From Sphingomonas sp. J315 (GTDB lineage: Bacteria > Pseudomonadota > Alphaproteobacteria > Sphingomonadales > Sphingomonadaceae): DNA of 64,000 nt. The notes beneath the pieces are model-generated. The model searched no databases and was not told where the DNA came from. It saw only the letters and a program-made list of their open reading frames with translations. Positions 24,837 to 33,515 of the stretch are shown piece by piece (positions within the stretch are counted from its first letter, which is position 1; each line of letters opens with the position of its first letter). The translations under genes and the position numbers were made by a program. The stretch is taken from NCBI RefSeq assembly GCF_024666595.1, contig NZ_CP088296.1, forward strand, positions 1,612,001 through 1,676,000. Reading direction: 5' to 3'.

Positions 24837-25637
24837 GTGAGCGACATCGCCATCTACATCATCCTCGGCATTATCGAGGGACTGACCGAATTCCTGCCCG
24901 TATCGTCGACCGGACATTTGATCCTCGCAGGCGAGTTGCTCGGCTTTACTGGGGAAAGCTCGGTCGCGTTCAAGATCGCGATCCAGCTCGGCGCGATCCT
25001 GGCGGTGCTGGTCGCCTACTGGCGGCGCTTCTGGGGGATTGGCACGGGCCTGTTGCGCGGGGAGCGCGAGGCGATCTGGTTCACGCGCAACATCCTGATC
25101 GGCTTCCTCCCGGCGATGCTGATCGGCGCGGTCGCATATGAGGGGATCCGCCAACTGATCCAGTCGCCGATGACCGTCGCGGTCGCGCTGATCGTCGGGG
25201 GCATCGCGATCCTGGTCATTGAACGCATGGTCAAGGTGGTGAAGGTCGAGCGGGTCGAGACGATGCCGCTGCCTACCGCAGTCGCGATCGGGCTGGTCCA
25301 GTGCATCGCGATGATTCCGGGCGTCAGCCGGTCGGGCGCGACGATCATGGGCGCGCTGCTGATGGGGGTCGAGCGCAAGACGGCGGCAGAGTTCAGCTTC
25401 TTCCTCGCGGTGCCGACCATGGCAGGGGCGACCGTTTACTCGCTGTACAAGGATCGTGACCTGCTGAACGCCGACGATCTGGGCGGAATTGCCATCGGGC
25501 TGGGCGTATCGTTCATCGTCGCACTGCTGGTGGTGAAGGCGTTCGTGAAGATCGTCGGTCGCTTCGGCTTTGCACCGTTCGCTTGGTACCGAATCGCACT
25601 CGGTGCGGCGGCCATGCTGTTCCTTTCCGTTCGGTAG
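24837..25637 (+). CDS. uppP: Undecaprenyl-diphosphatase UppP/BacA
   Basis: Integral membrane phosphatase that recycles the lipid carrier of cell-wall synthesis and gives bacitracin tolerance. The 266-residue protein has eight or so hydrophobic segments and both signature motifs: EGLTEFLPVSSTGHL near the N-terminus and IPGVSRSGATIMGALLMG in the middle. The start is GTG 24837 after an AGGGGGAG ribosome-binding site. Confidence 0.95.
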   Translation: MSDIAIYIILGIIEGLTEFLPVSSTGHLILAGELLGFTGESSVAFKIAIQLGAILAVLVAYWRRFWGIGTGLLRGEREAIWFTRNILIGFLPAMLIGAVAYEGIRQLIQSPMTVAVALIVGGIAILVIERMVKVVKVERVETMPLPTAVAIGLVQCIAMIPGVSRSGATIMGALLMGVERKTAAEFSFFLAVPTMAGATVYSLYKDRDLLNADDLGGIAIGLGVSFIVALLVVKAFVKIVGRFGFAPFAWYRIALGAAAMLFLSVR

Positions 25638-25692
25638 GGCCGGATCGGGTATAAGTTTGAAATGAAATTGCGCAACATTGAAACGATCGCGA

Positions 25693-25720
25693 TTGTTACG
25701 ATTTAGTATGACAGTATAAC
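25693..25720 (+). promoter_or_regulatory. Predicted sigma70-type promoter of gltDB
   Basis: TTGTTA (25693-25698) and TATAAC (25715-25720) are 16 bases apart in an AT-rich island between uppP and gltD. The placement 58 bases before gltD fits. Prediction only. Confidence 0.4.
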
Positions 25721-25777
25721 TGCCCTATTTCGCCATTTCCCCTCGACTCCGCAACAAAATGCTGTCATCCGCGCCGC

Positions 25778-27235
25778 ATGGGCAAGGATGTGATGCTTCA
25801 ATTCGTCGATCGTGCGCAGGCGTTTCCGCCCAAGCGCAATCCGGAACTGCGCGCGCAGGATTTTCGCGAGATTGCGGAGCGCTACGCGCCGCCGAGCGCC
25901 GAGGAGCAGGCCGGGCGCTGCTCGCAATGCGGCGTGCCTTACTGCACGGTGCATTGTCCGCTGCACAACCACATCCCCGACTGGCTGCGCCTGACCGCCG
26001 AAGGGCGGCTGCGCGAAGCCTATGAGCTGTCGAACAGCACCTCGACCATGCCGGAGATTTGCGGCCGCATCTGTCCGCAGGACCGGCTGTGCGAGGGCAA
26101 TTGCGTCATCGAGTCCTCGGGCCACGGTACGGTCACGATCGGATCGGTCGAAAAGTTCATCACCGACACAGCGTGGGAAGAAGGCTGGGTCGAGCCGCTG
26201 CAACCCGGCCCGGCGCGCGGCCAGTCGGTCGGCGTGATCGGCGCGGGTCCAGCGGGTCTAACCGCCGCCGAATATCTCCGCGTGCTCGGCTATGACGTCC
26301 ATGTCTATGATCGCCACGACCGCGCGGGCGGGCTGCTGACCTATGGCATCCCCGGCTTCAAGCTGGAGAAGCATGTCGTCACGCGCCGCACCGACCGGCT
26401 GGCGGCGGGCGGGATCGTCTTCCACCTGAGCTTCGATGTCGGCAAGGACGCAACGCTGGAGCAGCTGCGCCAGAAGCACGACGCGATCCTGATCGCGACC
26501 GGCGTGTACAAGCCGCGCGCAATCAAGGCGCCCGGCGTCGGCGCGAACGGCGTAGTCGACGCACTCGATTACCTGATCGCGTCGACCCGCAAGAGCTTTG
26601 GCGACAGCGTCCCGGCGTTCGAGGATGGCAGCCTCAATGCGGCGGGCAAGCATGTCGTCGTGATCGGCGGCGGCGACACCGCGATGGATTGCGTCCGCAC
26701 CGCGATCCGCCAGGGGGCGGCATCGGTGAAGTGCCTGTATCGCCGCGACCGCGCCAACATGCCGGGCAGCCAGCGCGAAACCGCCAATGCCGAGGAAGAA
26801 GGCGTCGAGTTCGTCTGGCTCTCCGCCCCCGAGGCGTTCGACGGCGTCGATCAGGTGACGGCAGTGAAGGCTGTAGGTATGCGCCTTGGCGCCCCCGATG
26901 CCAGCGGTCGCCGCGCCCCCGAACCCGATCCCGACGCCAAGTTCGACGTCCCCGCCGATCTGGTGATTAAGGCGCTGGGCTTCGACCCCGAAGACCTGCC
27001 GGTGCTGTTCGACGCGCCCGAACTGGGCGTCACCCGCTGGGGCACCGTCCGCACCGATGCGCGCACGATGATGAGCAACCTCGACGGGGTGTTCGCCGCG
27101 GGCGACATCGTCAAGGGCGCGAGCCTGGTTGTCCAGGCGATCCGCGACGGGCGCGATGTCAGCGAGCGGATGCATGCGTGGTTGAAGGGACAGAAGGTCG
27201 CCGGCGCGGCCCGGAACAAGATGGAAGCAGCATGA
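25778..27235 (+). CDS. gltD: Glutamate synthase small (beta) subunit
   Basis: NAD(P)H-oxidising, FAD-containing subunit that feeds electrons to GltB for ammonia assimilation. The 485-residue protein has an N-terminal Fe-S region (CSQCGVPYCTVHCPLHN and CGRICPQDRLCEGNC). An FAD-binding motif (VGVIGAGPAGLTAAEYL) and an NAD(P) motif (VVVIGGGDTAMDC) follow, and GVFAAGDIVKGASLVVQAI is near the end. ATG 25778 is used; ATG 25793 is possible. The stop overlaps the gltB start. Confidence 0.95.
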   Translation: MGKDVMLQFVDRAQAFPPKRNPELRAQDFREIAERYAPPSAEEQAGRCSQCGVPYCTVHCPLHNHIPDWLRLTAEGRLREAYELSNSTSTMPEICGRICPQDRLCEGNCVIESSGHGTVTIGSVEKFITDTAWEEGWVEPLQPGPARGQSVGVIGAGPAGLTAAEYLRVLGYDVHVYDRHDRAGGLLTYGIPGFKLEKHVVTRRTDRLAAGGIVFHLSFDVGKDATLEQLRQKHDAILIATGVYKPRAIKAPGVGANGVVDALDYLIASTRKSFGDSVPAFEDGSLNAAGKHVVVIGGGDTAMDCVRTAIRQGAASVKCLYRRDRANMPGSQRETANAEEEGVEFVWLSAPEAFDGVDQVTAVKAVGMRLGAPDASGRRAPEPDPDAKFDVPADLVIKALGFDPEDLPVLFDAPELGVTRWGTVRTDARTMMSNLDGVFAAGDIVKGASLVVQAIRDGRDVSERMHAWLKGQKVAGAARNKMEAA

Positions 27236-30200
27236 CCACCGAAACCCAGCGCGAACGCCTCGCCCGCGAGGGCATGTACCGCCCCGAGTTCGAGGGCGAT
27301 GCCTGTGGCGTGGGCATGGTCGCGGCGATCGACGGACAGCCGTCGCGCCGCGTGGTGCAGGGTGCGATCGATGCCTTGAAGGCGGTGTGGCATCGCGGCG
27401 CGGTCGATGCCGATGGCAAGACCGGCGATGGCGCCGGGCTGCATGTCGATCTGCCGCTGCGCTTCTTTGACGATGCGGTGCTCGCCAGCGGGCATCGCGT
27501 GCTGCCCAACCGGCTTGCGGTCGGCATGATCTTCATGCCGCGCGTCGACCTGGGCGCGCAGGAGGCGTGCCGCACGATCGTCGAAAGCGTGCTGATCGAC
27601 GCGGGCTACACCATCTATGGCTGGCGGCAGGTGCCGGTCGATGTCTCGGTCATCGGGCAAAAGGCGCAGGCGACCCGGCCGGAGATCGAGCAGATCATGA
27701 TCGCCGGGCCGATGCCCGACGAACAGAGCGAGGCAGAGTTCGAGAAGAACCTCTACCTCGTTCGCCGTCGCATCGAAAAGCGGATCATCGCGGCGCAGAT
27801 CAGCGGCTTCTACATCTGTAGCCTGTCGTGCCGCTCGATCATCTACAAGGGGCTGTTCCTCGCCGAGTCGCTGTCGGAATTCTATCCCGACCTGCGCGAC
27901 GAACGCTTCGTTTCCCGCGTCGCGATCTTCCATCAGCGCTATTCGACCAACACCTTCCCGCAATGGTGGCTGGCCCAGCCGTTCCGCTGCCTCGCGCATA
28001 ATGGCGAGATCAACACGATCCGCGGCAACAAGAACTGGATGCTCAGCCACGAGATCAAGATGGCGGCGACCGCGTTCGGCGAGCATTCGGAGGACATCAA
28101 GCCGGTGATCCCGGCGGGTGCGTCCGATACCGCCGCGCTTGACGCGGTGTTCGAGGCGATCTGTCGCTCCGGCCGCGACGCGCCGACCGCCAAGCTGATG
28201 CTGGTTCCCGAAGCGTGGCAGGCGATCGATGCGATGCCCGACAAGCATCTCGCGATGTACAAGTACCTCGCCAGCGTGATGGAGCCGTGGGACGGCCCCG
28301 CCGCGCTCGCGATGACCGATGGTCGCTGGGCCGTGGCGGGCGTCGACCGCAACGCGCTGCGCCCGCTGCGCTACACCCGCACGTCCGACGGGCTGCTGGT
28401 CGTGGGGTCCGAAACCGGGATGGTTCAGCTGGCCGAGGCGACCGTGGTCGCCAAGGGGCGGCTGGGGCCGGGCCAGATGATCGCGGTCGATCTCGAGGAA
28501 GGGCGTTTCTACACCGATGGCGAGGTCAAGGACCGCATCGCCGGGGAATATGATTACGCGTCGATGATCGGCGAGTTCATGGGGCTCGACGATCTGCCCG
28601 ATGCGGCGGATGCGACCCCTGCATGGACCCGCGCCGAGCTGACGCGTCGCCAGGTGGCGGCGGGGCAGACGCTGGAGGATATGGAGCTGATCCTGTCGCC
28701 GATGGTGACCGACGCCAAGGAGGCGGTCGGGTCGATGGGCGACGATACGCCGCTTGCGGTGATCAGCGACAAGCCGCGCCTGATCAGCCAGTTCTTCCGC
28801 CAGAATTTCAGCCAGGTGACCAACCCGCCGATCGATTCCTTGCGCGAACGTCATGTGATGTCGCTCAAGACGCGGTTCGGCAATCTCGCCAACATCCTGG
28901 ACACGGCGCAGACCGCGAACAAGGTGCTGGTGCTCGAAAGCCCGGTGCTGACCAATGGCGACTGGGCGCGGCTCAAGGGCTATTTCGGCAGCCAGGCGGC
29001 GGAGATCGACTATAGCTTCCCCGCCGGTGGCGGGCCGGAGACGCTCCGCGCCGCCATTGCCGATATCCGGCTTCAGGCCGAACAGGCGGTCCGCGCGGGC
29101 AAGACCGAGATTTTCCTGACGGATGAGGCCGTCGGCCCGGACCGCATCGCCATCGCCGGCGTGCTGGCGGCGGCGGCGGTGCACACGCATCTCGTGCGCA
29201 AGGGGCTGCGCAGCTATGCCAGCGTCAACATCCGCACCGCCGAATGCCTCGACACGCATTATTATGCGGTGCTGATCGGCGTCGGCGCGACCACGGTGAA
29301 CGCCTATCTGGCTGAAGCCGCGATCGCCGATCGCCATGCGCGCGGCCTGTTCGGCGATATGACGTTCGAGCAGTGCCTGACGAACCACCGCAAGGCGATC
29401 GACGAAGGCCTGCTCAAGATCATCTCGAAGATGGGGATCGCGGTGATCTCCAGCTATCGCGGTGGTTATAATTTCGAGGCGGTCGGGCTCAGCCGCGCGC
29501 TGGTCAACGACTTCTTCCCCGGCATGCCCGCGAAGATCTCGGGCGAGGGCTATGCCTCGCTGCATCTGAACGCCCAGATGCGCCACGATGCCGCCTATGA
29601 CAGCGCGGTCGCGACGCTGCCGATCGGCGGCTTCTATCGTCAGCGGCATGGCGGCGAGACGCATGCGTACTCGGCGCAGCTGATGCACACGCTGCAGACC
29701 GCGGTGTCGACCGACAGCTATTCGACCTATCTGCAATTCTCGCGCGGGGTGCGCGATCTGCCGCCGGTCTATCTGCGCGATCTGCTGGAGTTCAACTTCC
29801 CGACCGAAGGCGTTGCGATCGACCAGGTCGAGGCGATCACCGAGATCCGCAAGCGCTTCGTGACCCCGGGCATGTCATTGGGCGCGCTGTCGCCTGAGGC
29901 GCACGAGACGCTGGCGATCGCGATGAACCGCATCGGCGCAAAGGCGGTTTCGGGCGAGGGCGGCGAGGATTCGATCCGCTACAAGCCCTATGCCAATGGC
30001 GACAACGCCAACAGCTCGATCAAGCAGATCGCGAGCGGCCGATTCGGCGTTACCGCCGAATATCTCGGCGCGTGCGAGGAAGTGGAGATCAAGGTCGCAC
30101 AGGGCGCCAAGCCCGGCGAGGGCGGGCAGCTGCCCGGGTTCAAGGTGACCGAGTTTATCGCCCGGCTGCGCCATTCGACGCCGGGCGTGACGCTGATCTC

Positions 30201-31746
30201 GCCGCCGCCGCACCACGACATCTATTCGATCGAGGACCTGGCGCAGCTCATCTACGATCTCAAGCAGATCAACCCGCGCGCGCGGGTGTGCGTCAAGCTG
30301 GTCAGCAGTGCGGGCATCGGCACCGTCGCGGCGGGCGTGGCGAAGGCGCATGCCGACGTGATCCTGGTCGCCGGCCATGTCGGCGGCACCGGCGCGTCGC
30401 CGCAGACTTCGGTGAAATATGCCGGGACGCCGTGGGAAATGGGGCTGTCCGAGGTCAACCAGACGCTGACCCTCAACGGCCTGCGCGGCCGCGTGAAGCT
30501 GCGCACCGATGGCGGCCTCAAGACCGGGCGCGACATCGTCATCGCCGCGATCCTGGGCGCCGAGGAATATGGCATTGGCACGCTCAGCCTCGTCGCGATG
30601 GGCTGCATCATGGTGCGCCAGTGCCACAGCAACACCTGCCCGGTCGGCGTGTGCACGCAGGACGAGCGATTGCGCCAGAAGTTCACCGGATCGCCGGAAA
30701 AGGTCATCAACCTGATGACCTTCATCGCCGAGGAAGTGCGCGAGATTCTCGCCAAGCTCGGCTGCAAGAGCCTCGACGAGGTGATCGGCCGCACCGAATT
30801 GCTCCGTCAGGTCAGCCGTGGTGCCGAGCATCTCGACGATCTCGACCTCAACCCGATCCTCGCCAAGGTCGACGCGGACGAGAGCGAGCGGCGCTTCAGC
30901 CTGTCGACCTGGCGCAATGCGGTGCCCGACAGCCTCGACGCACAGATCATCGCCGACGCCCGCGCGGTGTTCGAACGGGGCGAGAAGATGCAGCTCGCCT
31001 ACAATGTCCGCAACACCCACCGCGCCGTCGGCACGCGGCTGTCGAGCGAGATCACCAAGGCGTTCGGCATGTCGAAGCTCAACGACGGTCACGTCCAGAT
31101 CCGCCTGCGCGGATCGGCCGGCCAGTCGCTCGGCGCGTTCCTGTGCAAGGGCGTGACGCTCGAAGTGTTCGGCGACGCCAACGACTATGTCGGCAAGGGC
31201 CTGTCGGGCGGCACCATCGTCGTGCGCCCGCTGGTCAGCTCGCCGCTGGCCAGCCAGGACAATACGATCATCGGCAACACCGTGCTCTACGGTGCGACCT
31301 CAGGCCGGCTGTTCGCCGCGGGTCAGGCGGGCGAGCGCTTCGCCGTGCGCAATTCGGGCGCGCAGGTGGTGGTCGAGGGCTGCGGTGCCAATGGCTGCGA
31401 GTACATGACCGGCGGCGTCGCGGTGGTGCTGGGTGAGGTCGGCGCGAATTTCGGCGCGGGCATGACCGGCGGCATGGCGTTCATCTATGACGAAAGCGGC
31501 AGTTTCGACGCGCGCGCCAATGGCGAGAGCATCGTGTGGCAACGCCTGACCTCGCTGCATTGGGAGGCGGTGCTCAAGAACCTGGTCGCCGACCATGCCG
31601 AGGCGACCGACAGCAAATGGTCGCGCGGTCTGCTCGAGGATTGGGACCGGGTGCGCGGCCATTTCTGGCAGGTGGTACCGAAGGAAATGCTGACGCGGCT
31701 GGCGCATCCGCTGGATGACAGCGTGGAGATGGTCGCGGCGGAGTAG
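27232..31746 (+). CDS. gltB: Glutamate synthase large (alpha) subunit
   Basis: Makes two glutamates from glutamine and 2-oxoglutarate. The 1504-residue protein begins in an ATGA overlap with gltD. A short propeptide precedes the catalytic Cys25 (GDACGVGMV) of the class II glutamine amidotransferase domain. A central domain is followed by the FMN-binding synthase domain (GEGGEDSIRY, VGGTGASPQTSVKYAG), with the 3Fe-4S cluster region GCIMVRQCHSNTCPVGVC. A C-terminal beta-helix (GAGMTGGMAFIYDESG) closes the protein. Length matches the bacterial family. Antisense open frames across it are composition artefacts. Confidence 0.97.
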   Translation: MTTETQRERLAREGMYRPEFEGDACGVGMVAAIDGQPSRRVVQGAIDALKAVWHRGAVDADGKTGDGAGLHVDLPLRFFDDAVLASGHRVLPNRLAVGMIFMPRVDLGAQEACRTIVESVLIDAGYTIYGWRQVPVDVSVIGQKAQATRPEIEQIMIAGPMPDEQSEAEFEKNLYLVRRRIEKRIIAAQISGFYICSLSCRSIIYKGLFLAESLSEFYPDLRDERFVSRVAIFHQRYSTNTFPQWWLAQPFRCLAHNGEINTIRGNKNWMLSHEIKMAATAFGEHSEDIKPVIPAGASDTAALDAVFEAICRSGRDAPTAKLMLVPEAWQAIDAMPDKHLAMYKYLASVMEPWDGPAALAMTDGRWAVAGVDRNALRPLRYTRTSDGLLVVGSETGMVQLAEATVVAKGRLGPGQMIAVDLEEGRFYTDGEVKDRIAGEYDYASMIGEFMGLDDLPDAADATPAWTRAELTRRQVAAGQTLEDMELILSPMVTDAKEAVGSMGDDTPLAVISDKPRLISQFFRQNFSQVTNPPIDSLRERHVMSLKTRFGNLANILDTAQTANKVLVLESPVLTNGDWARLKGYFGSQAAEIDYSFPAGGGPETLRAAIADIRLQAEQAVRAGKTEIFLTDEAVGPDRIAIAGVLAAAAVHTHLVRKGLRSYASVNIRTAECLDTHYYAVLIGVGATTVNAYLAEAAIADRHARGLFGDMTFEQCLTNHRKAIDEGLLKIISKMGIAVISSYRGGYNFEAVGLSRALVNDFFPGMPAKISGEGYASLHLNAQMRHDAAYDSAVATLPIGGFYRQRHGGETHAYSAQLMHTLQTAVSTDSYSTYLQFSRGVRDLPPVYLRDLLEFNFPTEGVAIDQVEAITEIRKRFVTPGMSLGALSPEAHETLAIAMNRIGAKAVSGEGGEDSIRYKPYANGDNANSSIKQIASGRFGVTAEYLGACEEVEIKVAQGAKPGEGGQLPGFKVTEFIARLRHSTPGVTLISPPPHHDIYSIEDLAQLIYDLKQINPRARVCVKLVSSAGIGTVAAGVAKAHADVILVAGHVGGTGASPQTSVKYAGTPWEMGLSEVNQTLTLNGLRGRVKLRTDGGLKTGRDIVIAAILGAEEYGIGTLSLVAMGCIMVRQCHSNTCPVGVCTQDERLRQKFTGSPEKVINLMTFIAEEVREILAKLGCKSLDEVIGRTELLRQVSRGAEHLDDLDLNPILAKVDADESERRFSLSTWRNAVPDSLDAQIIADARAVFERGEKMQLAYNVRNTHRAVGTRLSSEITKAFGMSKLNDGHVQIRLRGSAGQSLGAFLCKGVTLEVFGDANDYVGKGLSGGTIVVRPLVSSPLASQDNTIIGNTVLYGATSGRLFAAGQAGERFAVRNSGAQVVVEGCGANGCEYMTGGVAVVLGEVGANFGAGMTGGMAFIYDESGSFDARANGESIVWQRLTSLHWEAVLKNLVADHAEATDSKWSRGLLEDWDRVRGHFWQVVPKEMLTRLAHPLDDSVEMVAAE

Positions 31747-31751
31747 CGCTC

Positions 31752-32099
31752 GTGTTCCATGCTGATCGCCGAGAGATAGGCGCTGCGGTCGCAGTTGGCG
31801 GGATGCTGTGCCTGATCGCGGGGATGGCGTGGTGGCCGCAGCCAAGCCAGCAGGAGCCGCTACGCGCCACGGCAACCTTTGTGTCTGCGCGACCTTTCGT
31901 CGATGCCAACAAATACAGGAAGGCGATTGCTCGCCTGGCTATCTCGGTACGGCTGAACGATGGCAGCACCCTTGTGGTCAACCCAGCCGCTGAATGTGTC
32001 CCGACCTATCGCAAGGGGGACCGGCGGGAATTGATGGGCATTCACGCCAATGGCGGTCGCATTGAATGGAAGATCGCCAACGCTCGGTGCCAGGTCTGA
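31752..32099 (+). CDS. Hypothetical protein with N-terminal membrane anchor
   Basis: A GTG-initiated 115-residue frame five bases after gltB. One hydrophobic helix lies near the N-terminus (AAVAVGGMLCLIAGMAWW); the rest is a soluble, probably beta-rich domain (ATATFVSARPFVDANKYRKA) with two Cys. No family recognised. Its codon use is a little less GC-biased than gltB. Whether it belongs to the glt transcript cannot be decided from sequence. Confidence 0.45.
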   Translation: MFHADRREIGAAVAVGGMLCLIAGMAWWPQPSQQEPLRATATFVSARPFVDANKYRKAIARLAISVRLNDGSTLVVNPAAECVPTYRKGDRRELMGIHANGGRIEWKIANARCQV

Positions 32100-32148
32100 G
32101 GCTTCTTCCCTTGCCGCCGCCACCCCGCGCCGCCTAAAGCCTTAGGTC

Positions 32149-32817
32149 ATGTGGCAGCTTTACCAATTCCCCCTGTGCCCCTTCTCGCGCAAGGTGCGCC
32201 TCGTCCTCGGTGAGAAGGGCGTCGGCTATGAGCCGGTGCGCGAATCGCCCTGGGCCCGGCGCGACGAGTTTCTCGACATGAACCCGGCGGGCCAGACCCC
32301 GGTGATGGCCGACGATCGCGGGGTGGTGCTGATCGATTCGGTCGCGATCTGCGAGTTTTTCGAGGAGACGGTGAGCAAGGCCGCATTGCTCAACGGCACC
32401 GCGGCGGACCGCGCCGAAATCCGCCGATTGGTCGCGTGGTTCGACACGCAATTCTTCCGCGATATCACCGGGCCGCTGCTCAACGAGCGGATGATCAAGC
32501 GCATCGTCCAGCGCGCGACGCCCGACAGCGGCGCATTGCGGGAGGCGATGAAGGCGGCGGTCGCGCATCTCGACTATATCGATTTCCTGCTCGACCACCG
32601 TACCTGGCTGGGCGGCGCGACGATGAGCCTCGCCGATCTGGCGGCTGCGGCGCAGATCAGCGTTGCCGACTATCTCGGCGGGATCGACTGGAAGAGCCAC
32701 GAACAGGCCAAGCGCTGGTATGTCGGGATGAAGAGCCGCCCGAGCTTCCGTCCGCTGCTTGCCGAGCGGATGGAGGGGATCAACCCGCCGGCGGATTACG
32801 AGAAGCTCGACCTGTGA
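32149..32817 (+). CDS. Glutathione S-transferase-fold protein, FzlA-like
   Basis: A 222-residue GST-fold protein: thioredoxin-like N-terminal domain (LYQFPLCPFSRKVRLVLGEK and FLDMNPAGQTPVM) and an all-helical C-terminal domain from about residue 85. The N-terminus resembles FzlA, the alphaproteobacterial FtsZ-binding protein that lacks GST activity, so a cell-division role is possible; a detoxifying GST cannot be excluded. It overlaps the following SDR gene by GTGA. Confidence 0.8.
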   Translation: MWQLYQFPLCPFSRKVRLVLGEKGVGYEPVRESPWARRDEFLDMNPAGQTPVMADDRGVVLIDSVAICEFFEETVSKAALLNGTAADRAEIRRLVAWFDTQFFRDITGPLLNERMIKRIVQRATPDSGALREAMKAAVAHLDYIDFLLDHRTWLGGATMSLADLAAAAQISVADYLGGIDWKSHEQAKRWYVGMKSRPSFRPLLAERMEGINPPADYEKLDL

Positions 32818-33515
32818 GCGGGGGCAGCGCCGTGGTGATCGGCGCGACTGGCGGGATCGGAAGCGCCATTGCCGATGCGCTGGAGGAGGAAGCGGCGCAC
32901 GCGAAGGTGTGGCGCTTCGGCCGATCGCTGGCGGGCGACGCGCATCTCGACCTGACCGATGAGGCCAGCATCGAAGCCGCCGCCGCGCGGGTTGCCGACG
33001 GTCCACCACCGTCGCTGATCTTCGTCGCGACGGGCATCCTTGGCGAGGGCGAGCGCGGGCCGGAAAAGGCGTTGCGCGATCTTGACCCAGACTGGCTGGC
33101 GCGCGTGTTCGCGATCAACACGATCGGCCCGGCGCTGATCGCCAAGCATTTCCTGCCGCTCATGGCGCGCACTGGCACCCCCGTGTTCGCCGCGCTGTCC
33201 GCGCGCGTGGGGAGTATCTCGGACAATCGGCTGGGCGGGTGGCACGGCTATCGCGCGTCCAAGGCGGCGCTCAACATGCTGATCCGCAATTTCGCGATCG
33301 ACGCACGGCGACGCAACGACCGGTCGATCGTGATCGGTCTGCATCCCGGAACGGTGGATACTCAGCTGTCGGCACCCTTCCGCGGCACGATCGCGCCGGG
33401 CAAGCTGTTCGACGCCGAGCGCGCGGCGCTGCAATTGCTGGATGTGGTCGAGGGGCTCAAGCCCGGAGACAGCGGCAAGTGCTTCGCCTGGGACGGGGCA
33501 GAAATCCCCGCCTAA
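32814..33515 (+). CDS. Short-chain dehydrogenase/reductase (SDR)
   Basis: A 233-residue NAD(P)-dependent oxidoreductase of unknown substrate. GTG 32814 overlaps the stop of the previous gene. It has the cofactor motif GATGGIGSAIA near the N-terminus, the catalytic Ser region LSARVGS and the YRASKAALN (Tyr-x-x-x-Lys) motif. HPGTVDTQLSAPF follows the active site, as in CsgA-like SDRs. It converges with the penicillin-binding protein gene, overlapping its end by four bases. Confidence 0.85.
   Translation: MSGGSAVVIGATGGIGSAIADALEEEAAHAKVWRFGRSLAGDAHLDLTDEASIEAAAARVADGPPPSLIFVATGILGEGERGPEKALRDLDPDWLARVFAINTIGPALIAKHFLPLMARTGTPVFAALSARVGSISDNRLGGWHGYRASKAALNMLIRNFAIDARRRNDRSIVIGLHPGTVDTQLSAPFRGTIAPGKLFDAERAALQLLDVVEGLKPGDSGKCFAWDGAEIPA

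Noticed and set aside
23823..25154. Minus-strand frame antisense to the NDUFA9-like and uppP genes
   Set aside because: Crosses two well-supported genes and has no domain signature.
26851..29736. Very long minus-strand open frame antisense to gltB
   Set aside because: Arg/His/Gly-rich translation with no family features; it arises from GC-biased third positions of the gltB codons.
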